Part shown: piece after piece, positions 8,658 through 18,920 of the stretch
Numbering within the stretch: position 1 is the first letter of the stretch
Layout of the letters: each line of letters starts with the position of its first letter
NCBI GenBank assembly: GCA_963710275.1
Contig: CAVPZS010000008.1
Location: forward strand, 620,001 to 684,000
Length of the DNA: 64,000 bases
Reading direction: 5' to 3'
Source of the DNA: Rhodoblastus sp963710275
GTDB lineage: Bacteria > Pseudomonadota > Alphaproteobacteria > Rhizobiales > Beijerinckiaceae
Notes under the pieces: generated by a model
The model's input: only the letters and a program-made list of their open reading frames with translations
The model's database searches: none
What the model was told of the DNA's origin: nothing
Position numbers and translations under genes: made by a program

Positions 8658-10703
8658 CAGTGCGCTCCGCCGACCAGGTAATAGGTGATGATCGCCGCAA
8701 GGCCGATCAGCATCGCAAAGGCGTAATTATAGATGTAGCCGGTCTGCAGCCGCACGATCCAGCTCGTGCCGTCGAGCACGCGGGCGGCAATGCCGTCCGG
8801 ACCGAGACGGTCGATGATCGCGCCGTCTCCGCCCTTCCAGAACACGCGGCCGAGCCAGAAGGCCGGGCGCACGAACAGGAAGTCATAGAGCTCGTCGAAG
8901 TACCACTTGTTGAGCAGGAACCTGTAGATCCCGTTGAAGCGCGCGGCGAGGCGCACCGGCGTCTCCGGCGAGACGATGTAGAAGTAGTAGGACAGCACGA
9001 AACCGCCGACCATCAGGGCGAAGGGCAGCATCCCGACCCACGAGGGTATCTCGTGCATCTCGTGCAGGATGTGGTTTTCCGCGCCGAAGAACAGCGAGCC
9101 GCGCCAGAATTCCTTGACCGACTCATGGCCGATGAACCAGCCCTTGAAAATCAGGCCGGCGAAAATGCGCGCCGAGCGACAGCACATAGAGCGGGATCAT
9201 CATCGTGTTCGGCGATTCATGCGGGTCAAGCGCATGGTGGCCATGGTCGTCGTGTCCATGATCATCCTGCGCGTGGTCGTCGTGGCCATGCGCATCCGCG
9301 GAAACGTGATCGTCGTGACCATGCGCGTCGGCATGATCGGCCTCGGCCCAGCGGGCCTTGCCGAAGAAGGTCATGAACACCAGGCGCCAGCTGTAGAAGG
9401 AGGTCATGCCCGCGGCCAGCACCGTCAGCACGAAGGCGTAAGTCGCAGCCTGCCCATGCAGGCCCGCGGCATAGGCGGCCTCGATGATCGCGTCCTTGGA
9501 GAAATAGCCGGCGGTATAGGGGAAGCCGGTCAGCGCCAGCGTGCCGAAAGTCATGCAGGCGAAGGTGATCGGAATCTTCTTCCACAATCCGCCCATGTTC
9601 CGCATGTCCTGCTCATGGTGCATGGCGTGGATGACCGAGCCCGCGCCGAGAAACAGCAGGGCCTTGAAGAAGGCGTGGGTGAAGAGGTGGAAAATGCCGA
9701 GCGAGTAGCCGCCGACGCCGAGGCCGACGAACATGTAGCCGAGCTGCGAACAGGTCGAATAGGCGATGACGCGCTTGATGTCGTTCTGCACCAGGCCGAC
9801 GGTGGCCGCGAAGAAGGCGGTGGTGGCGCCGATGATCGTGACCACGGTCAGGGCTTCCGGGGCCTGTTCGAACAGCGGCGACAGGCGCGCCACCATGAAC
9901 ACGCCGGCGGTGACCATGGTCGCGGCATGGATGAGGGCCGAAACCGGGGTCGGGCCTTCCATCGCGTCCGGCAGCCAGGTGTGCAGCAGGAACTGCGCCG
10001 ACTTGCCGCAGGCGCCCATGAACAGCAGCAGGCAGGTGACGGTCATCGCGTCCCAGTCGGCGCCGAAGACATGGATGGTCTTGTGGGCGAGGCCGGGCGC
10101 GGCGGCGAAGATGGTGTCGAAGGAAATCGACTTGGTGAGGATGAAAATCAGGAAGATGCCGAGCGCGAAGCCGAAGTCGCCGACGCGGTTGACGACAAAG
10201 GCCTTGATCGCCGCGGCGCAGGCCGAGGGCTTCTCGTACCAGAAGCCGATCAGCAGGTAGGAGGCGAGACCCACGCCTTCCCAGCCGAAGAACATCTGCG
10301 CCAGGTTGTCCGCCGTCACCAGCATCAGCATGGCGAAGGTGAACAGCGACAGGTAGGCGAAGAAGCGCGGACGCGACGGGTCTTCGTGCATGTAGCCGAT
10401 GGAATAGAGATGGACCAGCGACGACACCGTCGTCACCACCACCAGCATGACCGCGGTCAGCGTGTCGACGCGCAGCGCCCAGTCGACCTTCAGCACGCCC
10501 GAGGTCATCCAGTTGGCCAGGACCGTCGTCGAGAAAGGTTCGCCCGTGAGGCCGACGCGGCAGAAGATCGTCCAGGACAGGACGCAGGAGACGAAGAGGA
10601 GGACGGTGGTCACGGCTTCGGCGGCGCGCGCGCCGATCTGGCGGCCGAACAGGCCGGCGATCAGAAAACCGAGAAGGGGAAGAAAGACGATTGCGGAGAT
10701 CAT
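8657..10703 (-). CDS. nuoL: NADH-quinone oxidoreductase subunit L, frameshift near 9175
   Basis: About 682 residues. Landmarks include FFGWEGVGLASYLLIGFWYE, CGKSAQFLLHTWLPDAMEGP and AYSTCSQLGYMFVGLGVGGY, the antiporter core, and the C-terminal part containing the long lateral helix that clamps the membrane arm. A frameshift near 9175 separates the core from the last 170 residues, which end YYLVGGAH at 8657. A histidine- and aspartate-rich cytoplasmic stretch (about 9205-9345, many H-G-H-D-D-H units) precedes PHESPNTMM; similar but variable loops occur in other alphaproteobacterial NuoL. It starts 5 bases after nuoK. Confidence 0.93.
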
Positions 10704-10708
10704 GTCGA

Positions 10709-11017
10709 TCAGCCCTTCATCATATTAATGTCTTCGACCGCGATGGTGCCGCGGTTGCGGAAATAGGTGACCAGGATCGCCAGGCCGATGGCGGCTTCCG
10801 CGGCCGCCACGGTGAGGATGAACAGGGCGAAGATCTGGCCCGTCAGATCGTGCAGCTTCGCGGAAAAGGCCACGAGGTTGAGATTGACCGAGAGCAGGAT
10901 CAACTCCACCGACATCAGGATGACGATGACGTTCTTGCGGTTGAGAATGATGCCGGCGACGCCCAGGGTGAAAAGGACGGCGGCGACGACCAGATAATGT
11001 TCGAGCCCGATGATCAT
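10709..11017 (-). CDS. nuoK: NADH-quinone oxidoreductase subunit K
   Basis: An intact 102-residue protein with three membrane helices. The start MIIGLEHYLVVAAVLFTLGV and the two buried glutamates, in MSVELILLSVNLNLVAF and VAAAEAAIGLAILV, are the hallmarks of NuoK (mitochondrial ND4L) and part of the proton path of complex I. The ATG at 11017 follows nuoJ by 11 bases and has a purine-rich ribosome site. Confidence 0.95.
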   Translation of the reverse strand: MIIGLEHYLVVAAVLFTLGVAGIILNRKNVIVILMSVELILLSVNLNLVAFSAKLHDLTGQIFALFILTVAAAEAAIGLAILVTYFRNRGTIAVEDINMMKG

Positions 11018-11028
11018 TGAGCCGCTCC

Positions 11029-11638
11029 TTACACGCCCGCCCGAGACGGGACTTTCTTGACTTCGATGGCCGAGGCGCGGGTGCGCGCGTTCTGCTCGGC
11101 GATGACCTGCCGGCGCACGTTCGGCTTGTGATGCAGGGTGAGGACAATGGCGCCGACCATCGCCGTCAGCAGCACGAAACCGGCCGCCTGGAACAGATAG
11201 ACATATTGCGTGTAGAGCACGCGGCCGATCGCCGCCGTATTGGTGAGTCCGTCGGGCGTGGGCGTCTGCAGCCCCTCCGCCGCGTGGGGCGCCACCGTCC
11301 AGACGCCAGATGACCGTGCCCAATTCGACCAGCACGATCACGCCGACCAGCACGCCGATGGGCAGATATTGCAGGAAACCCTGTTTCAGCTGGGCGAAGT
11401 CGACGTCGAGCATCATCACCACGAACAGGAACAGCACCGCCACCGCGCCGACATAGACGACCACCAGGATCATCGCGAGGAATTCCGCGCCGGTGAGCAG
11501 GAACAGCCCCGCGGCATTGACGAAGGCGAGGATCAGGAACAGCACGGAATGGACGGGATTGCGCGCGGATATGACCATGACGGCCGAGGCGATCACGCCG
11601 AATGAAAACAGATAGAAGAAGGCCGGAACTAGGTTCAT
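11029..11638 (-). CDS. nuoJ: NADH-quinone oxidoreductase subunit J, frameshift near 11300
   Basis: About 203 residues with five predicted helices. MNLVPAFFYLFSFGVIAS begins at ATG 11638, and the conserved pi-bulge helix with LVVVYVGAVAVLFLFVVMML is present. The reading shifts frame near 11300, after VIWRLDGG, and continues GRVLYTQYVYLFQAAGFVLL to the end KKVPSRAGV. The subunit is the ND6 homologue of the complex I membrane arm. A longer frame reaching back to 11704 exists, but the added residues are not NuoJ-like. Confidence 0.92.
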
Positions 11639-11768
11639 GGTCCACCTGTGGCCCGATCTTCGGGCGTTGATCGCATCATTCGCCGACTCGAGACTGCCGG
11701 ACATGGCTTAATCAAGAGTCGGCCTGCGGTAAAGACAAACCCGCGCGCCCGGGGGCGCAGGGAAAAAT

Positions 11769-12257
11769 TCAGCGATAGGGCGCGTCGGCGGCGATGTTGC
11801 GGGCGATTTCTCGCTCCCAGACCGCGCCATTGTCGAGCAGGCGTTGCTTGTCGAAGAACAGTTCCTCGCGCGTCTCCACCGCAAATTCCGAGTTCGGCCC
11901 TTCGACAATGGCGTCCACCGGGCAGGCTTCCTGGCAGAAGCCGCAATAGATGCACTTGGTCATGTCGATGTCGTAGCGCGTGGTGCGGCGGGTGCCGTCA
12001 TTGCCGCGCGGCGCCGCCTCGATGGTGATGGCCTGCGCCGGGCAGATCGCCTCGCACAGCTTGCAGGCGATGCAGCGCTCTTCGCCATTGGGATAGCGGC
12101 GCAGCGCATGCTCGCCGCGAAAGCGGGGCGACTGCGGGTTCTTCTCGTGGGGATAGTTCAGCGTCGCCTTGGGCTTCAGCAGATAGCGGAAGGACAGGAA
12201 GAAGGCGCCGACGAATTCCTTCAGGAGAAGCGCGTTGGCGGTTTGAAGGAGCGACAT
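11769..12257 (-). CDS. nuoI: NADH-quinone oxidoreductase subunit I (2 x 4Fe-4S)
   Basis: An intact 162-residue ferredoxin-like subunit. The two cluster-binding motifs are CIACKLCEAICPAQAI and CIYCGFCQEACPVDAI, preceded by PRFRGEHALRRYPNGEER. These clusters (N6a and N6b) carry electrons from the NADH arm to NuoB. It starts 11 bases after nuoH. A 130-base spacer follows before nuoJ, in which I see no gene. Confidence 0.96.
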   Translation of the reverse strand: MSLLQTANALLLKEFVGAFFLSFRYLLKPKATLNYPHEKNPQSPRFRGEHALRRYPNGEERCIACKLCEAICPAQAITIEAAPRGNDGTRRTTRYDIDMTKCIYCGFCQEACPVDAIVEGPNSEFAVETREELFFDKQRLLDNGAVWEREIARNIAADAPYR

Positions 12258-12268
12258 GGAGGATCCTT

Positions 12269-13288
12269 TCAGTGCGCGACGCCGCCGGCGAAGCCGGTGA
12301 ACTCGACAAGTCCCGCCACGACCACCACCGCGACCAGCGAAATCGGCAGGAACACCTTCCAGCCCAGGCGCATCAGCTGGTCATAGCGGTAGCGCGGCAC
12401 GAAGGCCTTGACCATGGCGAAGAGGAAGAAGAACCAGCTCACCTTGAGCACGAACCAGACCACGCCCGGGACCAGGGTGAAAGGCGCGATGTTCACCGGG
12501 GGCAGCCAGCCGCCGCAGAACAGGATGGTCAGCAGGGCGCACATGGTGACGATGGCGACATATTCGCCGAGCATGAACAGCAGATACTGGCTGGCGGAAT
12601 ATTCGACCATGAAGCCCGCCACCAGTTCCGATTCGGCTTCGACCAGATCGAAAGGCGGGCGGTTGGTCTCGGCCAGCGCCGAGATGAAGAAGATCACGAA
12701 CATCGGGAACAGCGGCAGCCAGTACCAGCCGAGCAGGCCCCATTTGGTGTCCTGCGCCTTGACGATGTCGTTGAGGTTCAGCGATCCCGCGCAAAGCAGC
12801 ACGGTGATGATGACGAAGCCGATCGAGACTTCGTAGGACACCATCTGCGCCGCCGAACGCAGGGCGGCGAGGAAGGGATATTTCGAGTTCGAGGCCCAGC
12901 CGCCCATGATGACGCCATAGACGCCCAGCGACGAGATGGCGAAGATATAGAGCACGCCGACATTGATATTGGCGACCGCCCAGCTGTCGTTGACCGGGAT
13001 CACCGCCCAGGCCGCCAGCGCCAGGACCGAGGTCACCAGGGGCGCGATCAGGAAGACGCCCTTGTTGGCGCCGTCCGGAATGACCGGCTCCTTGACGCAG
13101 AACTTGATCATGTCGGCGAAGGATTGCCAGAGTCCCCAGGGACCGACGACATTCGGCCCGCGCCGCAACTGCACCGCCGCCCAGATCTTGCGGTCGGCGA
13201 GGATGTAATAGGCGACGAGCACCAGCAGGACGATCAGGATCCCGAGGCTTTTCGCGACAATGACGAGGAGGGTGATCAGGAGGTCCAT
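12269..13288 (-). CDS. nuoH: NADH-quinone oxidoreductase subunit H
   Basis: An intact 339-residue membrane subunit (ND1 homologue). Start MDLLITLL at ATG 13288. Conserved loops include DRKIWAAVQLRRGPNVVGPWG, GVYGVIMGGWASNSKYPFLA, AQMVSYEV and AETNRPPFDLVEAESELVAGF, which lines the quinone chamber. The end is VEFTGFAGGVAH. The upstream extension to 13378 reads through the nuoG tail and is not part of the protein. Confidence 0.96.
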   Translation of the reverse strand: MDLLITLLVIVAKSLGILIVLLVLVAYYILADRKIWAAVQLRRGPNVVGPWGLWQSFADMIKFCVKEPVIPDGANKGVFLIAPLVTSVLALAAWAVIPVNDSWAVANINVGVLYIFAISSLGVYGVIMGGWASNSKYPFLAALRSAAQMVSYEVSIGFVIITVLLCAGSLNLNDIVKAQDTKWGLLGWYWLPLFPMFVIFFISALAETNRPPFDLVEAESELVAGFMVEYSASQYLLFMLGEYVAIVTMCALLTILFCGGWLPPVNIAPFTLVPGVVWFVLKVSWFFFLFAMVKAFVPRYRYDQLMRLGWKVFLPISLVAVVVVAGLVEFTGFAGGVAH

Positions 13289-13301
13289 GCGAATCTGCTC
13301 C

Positions 13302-15367
13302 TCATTCCGCCGCTTGGGCGACGGTACGGCCCTTGGCCAGGGCCGAGCATTCGGCCATGACGTGCGAAGCGCGCGCAATCGGGTTGGTCAGGTAGAAATC
13401 GACGATGGGCGTCACCAGCGCGGCCGGCCCGACATCGCCGGCCGGCAGCGACGCGAGGGCCGAGCCGTCCGCCGGCGCGATCACGTCCAGCTGTGCGAAA
13501 TGCGGATAAGACGCATAGAGCTGCGAGCGAAGCGCCGCCAGCGAGTCGAAGGGCAAGGCCTGGCCGAGCGCGCCTGACAGAGCGCGGAAGATCGCCCAGT
13601 CCTCGCGGGCGTCGCCCGGAGGAAAGGCGGCGCGGTCAGCCATCTGCACACGTCCCTCGGTGTTCACGTAAGTGCCGGATTTTTCGGTATAGGCCGCGCC
13701 CGGCAAGATGACGTCGGCGCGATGCGCGCCGCGGTCGCCATGCGAGCCGACATAAACAACGAAAGCGCCCGGCTCGACCGAGATCTCGTCGGCGCCGACC
13801 AGGAAAGCGACGTCCAGCGCGCCGGCCTTGGCCATTTGCGCGGCGTCCAGACCGCCCTGCCCCGGCACGAAGCCGAGGTCGAGCGCGCCGACGCGCGAAG
13901 CCGCGGTGTGCAGCACCGAAAAGCCGGTCCAGTCGCCCTTTGGCGCGCCGAGCTTGGCCGCCAGCGCCAGGATGGCGGCGCCGTCTTCGCGCGCCAGGGC
14001 GCCCTGCCCGACCAGGATCAGCGGGCGTTCGGCCTTGGACAAGGCTTCGGCAAAGCCCTGGCCCTGCGCCACCTTGGCGAGTTCCTCGGGCCCGGCGCCG
14101 AGATACTCGTAATTGTAGGTCAAGTCGGCATTTTCGCCGATCAGGCCGATGGGGAAGTTTCCGGCGCGCCAGCGGCGGCGGATGCGGGCGTTGAGCACCG
14201 GCGCTTCCCAGCGCGGATTGGAGCCGACGATCAGCAGGGCGTCGGCGCGGTCAATGCCCTCGACCGTGGCGTTGAACAGATAGGAGGCGCGGCCCAAGGC
14301 AGGATCGAGCCTGGCGCCGTCCTGGCGCGCGTCGATGTTCTTGACGCCGAGCTTTTCGGCCAACGCCTTGGCGGCATAAAGGTCTTCCACCGAGGACAGA
14401 TCGCCGCCGATGAAGCCGATCTTTTCGGGAGAAGCCGACTTGACCTTGTCGGCGATGGCGGCGAAAGCCGCGGCCCAGGACACCGGACGAAGCTTGCCGC
14501 CGGTCGCGCAGATAGGGCCGGTCGAGACGCTGCGTCTTCAACCCGTCGACGTTCTGGCGGGCCTTGTCGGAGATCCATTCCTCGTTCACCGCCTCGTTCA
14601 GGCGGGGCAGGATGCGCATGACCTCGCGGCCGCGGGTGTCGATGCGGATCGACGAGCCGAGCGCATCCATCACGTCCACGCCCGGGGTCTTGTTATATTC
14701 CCACGGACGCGCGCGGAAATTCTGCGGGCGGGGCAGCAGCGCGCCGACCGGGCAGAGGTCGGTGACATTGCCCTGCAGTTCCGAGGTCATCGCATGTTCG
14801 AGATAGGTAGTGATCTCCATGTCCTCGCCGCGGCCGATCGGCGCCCATATCAGAGGTGCCGCAGATTTCAGCGGTGAAGCGGACGCAGCGCGTGCAATGG
14901 ATGCAGCGGTTCATCTCGGTCTTGACCAGCGGGCCGATGTATTTGTTTTCGACCGCGCGCTTGCTCTCGTGATAGCGCGAGCGGTCGACGCCAAAGGCCA
15001 TGGCCTGGTCCTGCAGGTCGCATTCGCCGCCCTGGTCGCAAATCGGGCAATCGAGCGGATGGTTGATGAGCAGGAACTCCATCACCCCTTCGCGGGCCTT
15101 TTTCACCATCGGCGAATTGGTCAGCACGACCGGCGGCTCGCCGTTCGGGCCGGGCCGCAGGTCGCGCACCAGCATGGCGCAGGAGGCCGTGGGCTTGGGC
15201 GGGCCGCCCTTCACCTCGACCAGGCACATGCGGCAATTGCCGGCGACCGACAGGCGCTCGTGATAGCAGAAGCGCGGAATCTCCTTGCCCGCCTCTTCGC
15301 AGGCCTGGAGCATCGAGTATTCCGGCGGCACGTCCACTTCGGCGCCATCGACGATGATTTTCGCCAT
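13302..15367 (-). CDS. nuoG: NADH-quinone oxidoreductase subunit G, two frameshifts
   Basis: About 688 residues. The 2Fe-2S ferredoxin domain starts MAKIIVDGAEVDVPPEYSML at ATG 15367 and has CYHERLSVAGNCRMCLVEVKGG. The His/Cys motif HPLDCPICDQGGECDLQD and CIHCTRCVRF bind 4Fe-4S clusters, and the C-terminal molybdopterin-oxidoreductase-like half follows. Indels near 14850 (after CGTSDMGA) and near 14500 shift the frame, each with smooth continuation. NuoG carries electrons in the peripheral arm. The native end is EC-S-ALAKGRTVAQAAE. A hairpin-rich spacer separates it from nuoF. Confidence 0.93.
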
Positions 15368-15384
15368 CTGAGCTTCCCTATTTT

Positions 15385-15530
15385 GCCCGCCCTTCGGGCG
15401 AGGCGCCCCTCGCATCAGCTCGGCCGTCAGCCCGTCTTTAGACGGGCGTCCTCGACGCACTGTCGCATTCGCTCCGCATCGGCTGGCGCCGATGCAGCTT
15501 CGTTCGCTGCCCGGCGGCCCAAGCCGCCGA
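15385..15530. repeat. Chain of short hairpins between nuoF and nuoG
   Basis: The 173-base gap between nuoF and nuoG is packed with perfect inverted repeats: CGCCC/GGGCG (15388-15400), GCCCGTC-TTTA-GACGGGC (15430-15447), GCATCGGC-TGGC-GCCGATGC (15476-15495), GCAGC/GCTGC (15494-15510) and CGGCGGC-CCAA-GCCGCCG (15512-15529). The second unit, with the following GTCC, also occurs at 52374-52395. It may shape the operon mRNA or be an intergenic repeat family. Confidence 0.7.
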
Positions 15531-15540
15531 GGCGCGTGAA

Positions 15541-16840
15541 TTACTGCGCCGCGACCTTGACCGCGTCCCGGTCGGCCCTGGCGGTATAGCTGTCGATGCG
15601 CGCCTCGATCACCGGACGGAAATGCGTGATCAGGCCCTGGATCGGCCAGGCCGCCGCATCGCCGAGCGCGCAGATCGTGTGCCCCTCGATCTGCTTCGAC
15701 ACGTCGAACAACATGTCGATTTCCTTCTTCTGCGCACGTCCCTCGACCATGCGCTCCATCACCCGGTACATCCAGCCGGTGCCTTCGCGGCACGGCGTGC
15801 ACTGGCCGCAGCTTTCGTGCTTGTAGAAATGCGACAGACGGGCGATGGCGCGGATGATGTCGGTGGACTTGTCCATCACGATCACCGCCGCCGTGCCGAG
15901 GCCGGACTTCAGCTTGGACAGGCTGTCGAAATCCATCGGGCAGTCGATGATCTGGTCGGCCGGCACGCAACGCACCGACGAGCCGCCGGGGATTACCGCC
16001 AGCAGATTGTCCCAGCCGCCGCGAATGCCGCCGCAATGCTTTTCGATCAGCTCGCGGAAGGGAATCGACATGGATTCCTCGACATTGCACGGCTTGTTGA
16101 CGTGGCCGGAAATGCTGAACAGCTTGGTGCCGGCGTTGTTCTTGGCGCCGAAGCCGGCAAACCACGCCGCGCCGCGGCGCAGAATGGTCGGGGCCACGGC
16201 GATGGATTCGACATTGTTGACCGTCGTCGGGCAGCCGTAGAGGCCCATGTTGGCCGGGAACGGCGGCTTCAGCCGCGGCATGCCCTTCTTGCCCTCGAGC
16301 GACTCGAGCAGCGCCGTTTCTTCGCCGCAGATATAGGCGCCGGCGCCGTGATGGACGTAAACCTCGAAGGGATAGCCGTGGATATTGTTCTGGCCGAGCA
16401 GATTGGCGGCATAGGCCTGTCGACCGCCGCCTGCAGGCTGCTCCGCTCCGCGATGAACTCGCCGCGGACGTAGATATAGGCGGCGTTGGCGCCCATGGCG
16501 AAGCTGGCGACGAGGCAGCCTTCGACCAGCAGATGCGGGTCGTTGCGCATGATCTCGCGATCCTTGCAGGTGCCGGGCTCCGATTCGTCGGCGTTGACGA
16601 CCAGATAGGACGGCCTGGCAGGATCAGGCTTGGGCATGAAGGACCATTTCAGGCCGGTCGGGAAGCCGGCGCCGCCGCGGCCGCGCAGGCCCGAGGCCTT
16701 CATCTCGTTGATGATCCAGTCCCTGCCCTTTTCGAGCAGGCCCTTGGTGTTGTCCCAGCGCCGCGCTTCCTGGCGCCTTCCAGGCCGGCGATCGCCATAG
16801 CCGTAGAGATTCTGGAAGATGCGATCCTTGTCCTGAGCAT
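15541..16840 (-). CDS. nuoF: NADH-quinone oxidoreductase subunit F, frameshifted
   Basis: About 433 residues. ATG 16840 follows a strong ribosome site (GAGGAGACGAGG). A small indel lies just after the start; in the neighbouring frame the protein then reads DKDRIFQNLYGYGDWRLEGA, and further indels occur near 16780 and 16420. The FMN/NADH-binding motif GLRGRGGAGFPTGLKWSF, VVNADESEPGTCKDREI and the 4Fe-4S motif ESCGQCTPCREGTGWMY define NuoF, the NADH-oxidising subunit. The end is DRDAVKVAAQ. Confidence 0.93.
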
Positions 16841-16918
16841 CCTCGTCTCCTCACTTTGCCGTTTGCGGACGGAGAGGGACCGCTCACGCCGTCCGCGCCA
16901 TAAATTCCGTAAGCGCCG

Positions 16919-17497
16919 TCAAAGGCCGCCCTGAGGCTCCGAGCGCCGGCGCCCGGTCTGCGAACCGACCTTCACCGGCCGTCCCGCGGCGAGATCGTCG
17001 AGCAGCTTGCCAAAGTTGGCGGCGTCGAGATCCTCGTAATAATCGTCGTTGATCTGCACCATCGGCGCATTGCAGCAGGCGCCCAGGCACTCGACCTCGA
17101 GCCAGGAGAACAGGCCGTCCGCCGTCACCTCGCTCTGCGGGCCGATGCGCTCCTCGCAGATGCGGATGATGTCGTCCGAGCCGCGCAACATGCAGGGCGT
17201 GGTGCCGCAAAGCTGGATGTAATATTTGCCGACCGGCGCCAGGTTGAACATGGTGTAGAACGTGGCGATTTCGAGCACGCGGATATAGGCCATCCCCAGG
17301 AGGTCGGCGACCTTCTCGATGGCCTTTTGCGGCAGCCAGTAGTCATGCTGCTTCTGCGCCTGCCACAGCGCCGGTATCACGGCCGAAGCCTGGCGGCCCG
17401 GCGGATATTTGGCGATCTGGGCGTCGAGCCAGGCTTGGTTTTCCGGCGTGAACTCGAAGGAGTCCGGCTGGGTTTCGGCGAGACGGCGGACGCTCAT
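16919..17497 (-). CDS. nuoE: NADH-quinone oxidoreductase subunit E
   Basis: 192 residues as read. The thioredoxin-like 2Fe-2S domain has CGTTPCMLRG and VECLGACCNAPMVQINDDYY, with the four cluster cysteines (centre N1a). The ATG at 17497 overlaps the preceding small gene (ATGA). The frame stops at 16919 just after SEPQGGL, but the adjacent frame continues TALTEFMARTA to a stop at 16884. NuoE proteins often read G-G-L-T-S-L here, so a small indel at about 16921 probably removes the last 11 residues. Confidence 0.93.
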   Translation of the reverse strand: MSVRRLAETQPDSFEFTPENQAWLDAQIAKYPPGRQASAVIPALWQAQKQHDYWLPQKAIEKVADLLGMAYIRVLEIATFYTMFNLAPVGKYYIQLCGTTPCMLRGSDDIIRICEERIGPQSEVTADGLFSWLEVECLGACCNAPMVQINDDYYEDLDAANFGKLLDDLAAGRPVKVGSQTGRRRSEPQGGL

Positions 17498-17718
17498 GAA
17501 TTTGGCTTCCCACTGGAGGCGTTCTGTTCGGCGCGCATGTCCTTGAAGACGACGAAGGCCGTGACCAGGATGGCCCCGATCACGACGCCGAAATCCGATT
17601 GCGGCTGGAACAAGGGTTCGCCCGACGACTGCCGCATCAACACCAGCGCGACAATGGCGGAGACGAACCCCAAGGAGAGAACGGTCGCGTTCTTGCGAAG
17701 CGATTGGGCCAGGGTCAC
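17494..17718 (-). CDS. Unassigned 74-residue two-helix membrane protein within the nuo operon
   Basis: The GTG at 17718 overlaps the nuoD stop (GTGA) and its own TGA overlaps the nuoE ATG (ATGA), so it is translationally coupled on both sides. The protein begins TLAQSLRKN after the start residue, then has a helix with LSLGFVSAIVALVL, a polar loop RQSSGEPLFQPQSD, a second helix FGVVIGAILVTAFVVFKDM, and a charged tail RAEQNASSGKPNS. I do not recognise a family. An intact frame with overlaps at both ends argues that it is real. It could be an accessory or assembly factor of complex I, which is inference from position only. Confidence 0.75.
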   Translation of the reverse strand: MTLAQSLRKNATVLSLGFVSAIVALVLMRQSSGEPLFQPQSDFGVVIGAILVTAFVVFKDMRAEQNASSGKPNS

Positions 17719-18920
17719 CGGTCGACCTCCCCGAACACGATGTCCTGCGCGCCGAGGATGGCCGAGACGTCGGCGAGCAGATGCCCGCGGCTCAGCATGT
17801 CCATAGCCTGCAAATGGGCGAAGCCCGGCGCGCAAATCTTGCACTTGTAAGGTTTGTCAGTGCCGTCGGCGACGAGATAGACGCCGAATTCGCCCTTGGG
17901 CGCCTCGACGGCGGCATAGACCTCGCCGGCCGGCACGCGGAAACCTTCGGTGAACAGCTTGAAGTGATGGATCAGCAATTCCATCGAATTCTTCATCGCG
18001 CCGCGGCTTGGGCGGCGTGATCTTGTGGTTGGGCGTCAGCACCGGCCCGGCGTTTGAGGGATCGAGCAGTTTTGCCACGCATTGCTTCATGATGCGGACC
18101 GACTGGCGCATTTCCTCCATGCGCACCACCTGACGATCATAGCAATCGCCATGCTACGCCGACGGGAATGTCGAACTCCATCTCCTCGTAGCATTCATAA
18201 GGCTGCGCGCGGCGCAGGTCCCAGGCCGCGCCGGAGCCGCGCAGCACCGGACCTGAGAAGCCCCATTTCCAGCATTCTTCCAGCGTCACCACGGCGATGC
18301 CGACGTTACGCTGCTTGAAGATGCGGTTTTCGATGAACAGCTCTTCCAGGTCGTCGCAGACTTTCAGGAAAGGATCGCACCAGGCGCCGATGTCCTCGAT
18401 CAGCTTGACCGGCAGGTCCCTGGCGACGCCGCCCGGGACGGAAGTAATTGGCGTGCATGCGGGCGCCGGAGGCGCGCTCGTAGAACACCATCAGCTTTTC
18501 GCGTTCCTCGAATCCCCAGACCGGCGGGGTCAGGGCGCCGACGTCCATCGCCTGGGTCGTGACGTTCAGCAGATGCGAAAGCAGGCGGCCGATTTCGCAA
18601 TAGAGCACGCGGATCAACTGGGCGCGGCGCGGAACTTCGACCTCCAGCAACTTCTCGATCGCGAGGCAGAAGGCATGCTCCTGGTTCATCGGCGCGCAAT
18701 AGTCGAGCCGATCGAAATAGGGCATGTTCTGCAGATAGGTGCGGGATTCCATCAGCTTCTCGGTGCCGCGATGCAGCAGGCCGATATGCGGATCGACGCG
18801 CTCCACCACTTCGCCGTCGAACTCCAGCACCAGCCGCAGCACGCCATGCGCCGCCGGATGCTGCGGGCCGAAATTGATCGAGAAATTGCGCTGGTTCTGT
18901 TCGGAGATTTGCTCGCCCAT
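17715..18920 (-). CDS. nuoD: NADH-quinone oxidoreductase subunit D, frameshifted
   Basis: About 401 residues (49-kDa subunit). ATG 18920 shares a base with the stop of the DUF2059 gene. Conserved FSINFGPQHPAAHGVLRLVL and VDPHIGLLHRGTEKLMESRT include the His and Arg near the quinone site, and YCAPMNQEHAF follows. The C-terminus has CKICAPGFAHLQAMDMLS and ILGAQDIVFGEVDR. Indels near 18435, 18150 and 18005 break the frame. NuoD with NuoB forms the quinone-reduction site. Confidence 0.92.

Noticed and set aside
9069..10766. 565-codon open frame on the + strand
   Set aside because: Antisense to nuoL; repetitive charged composition only.
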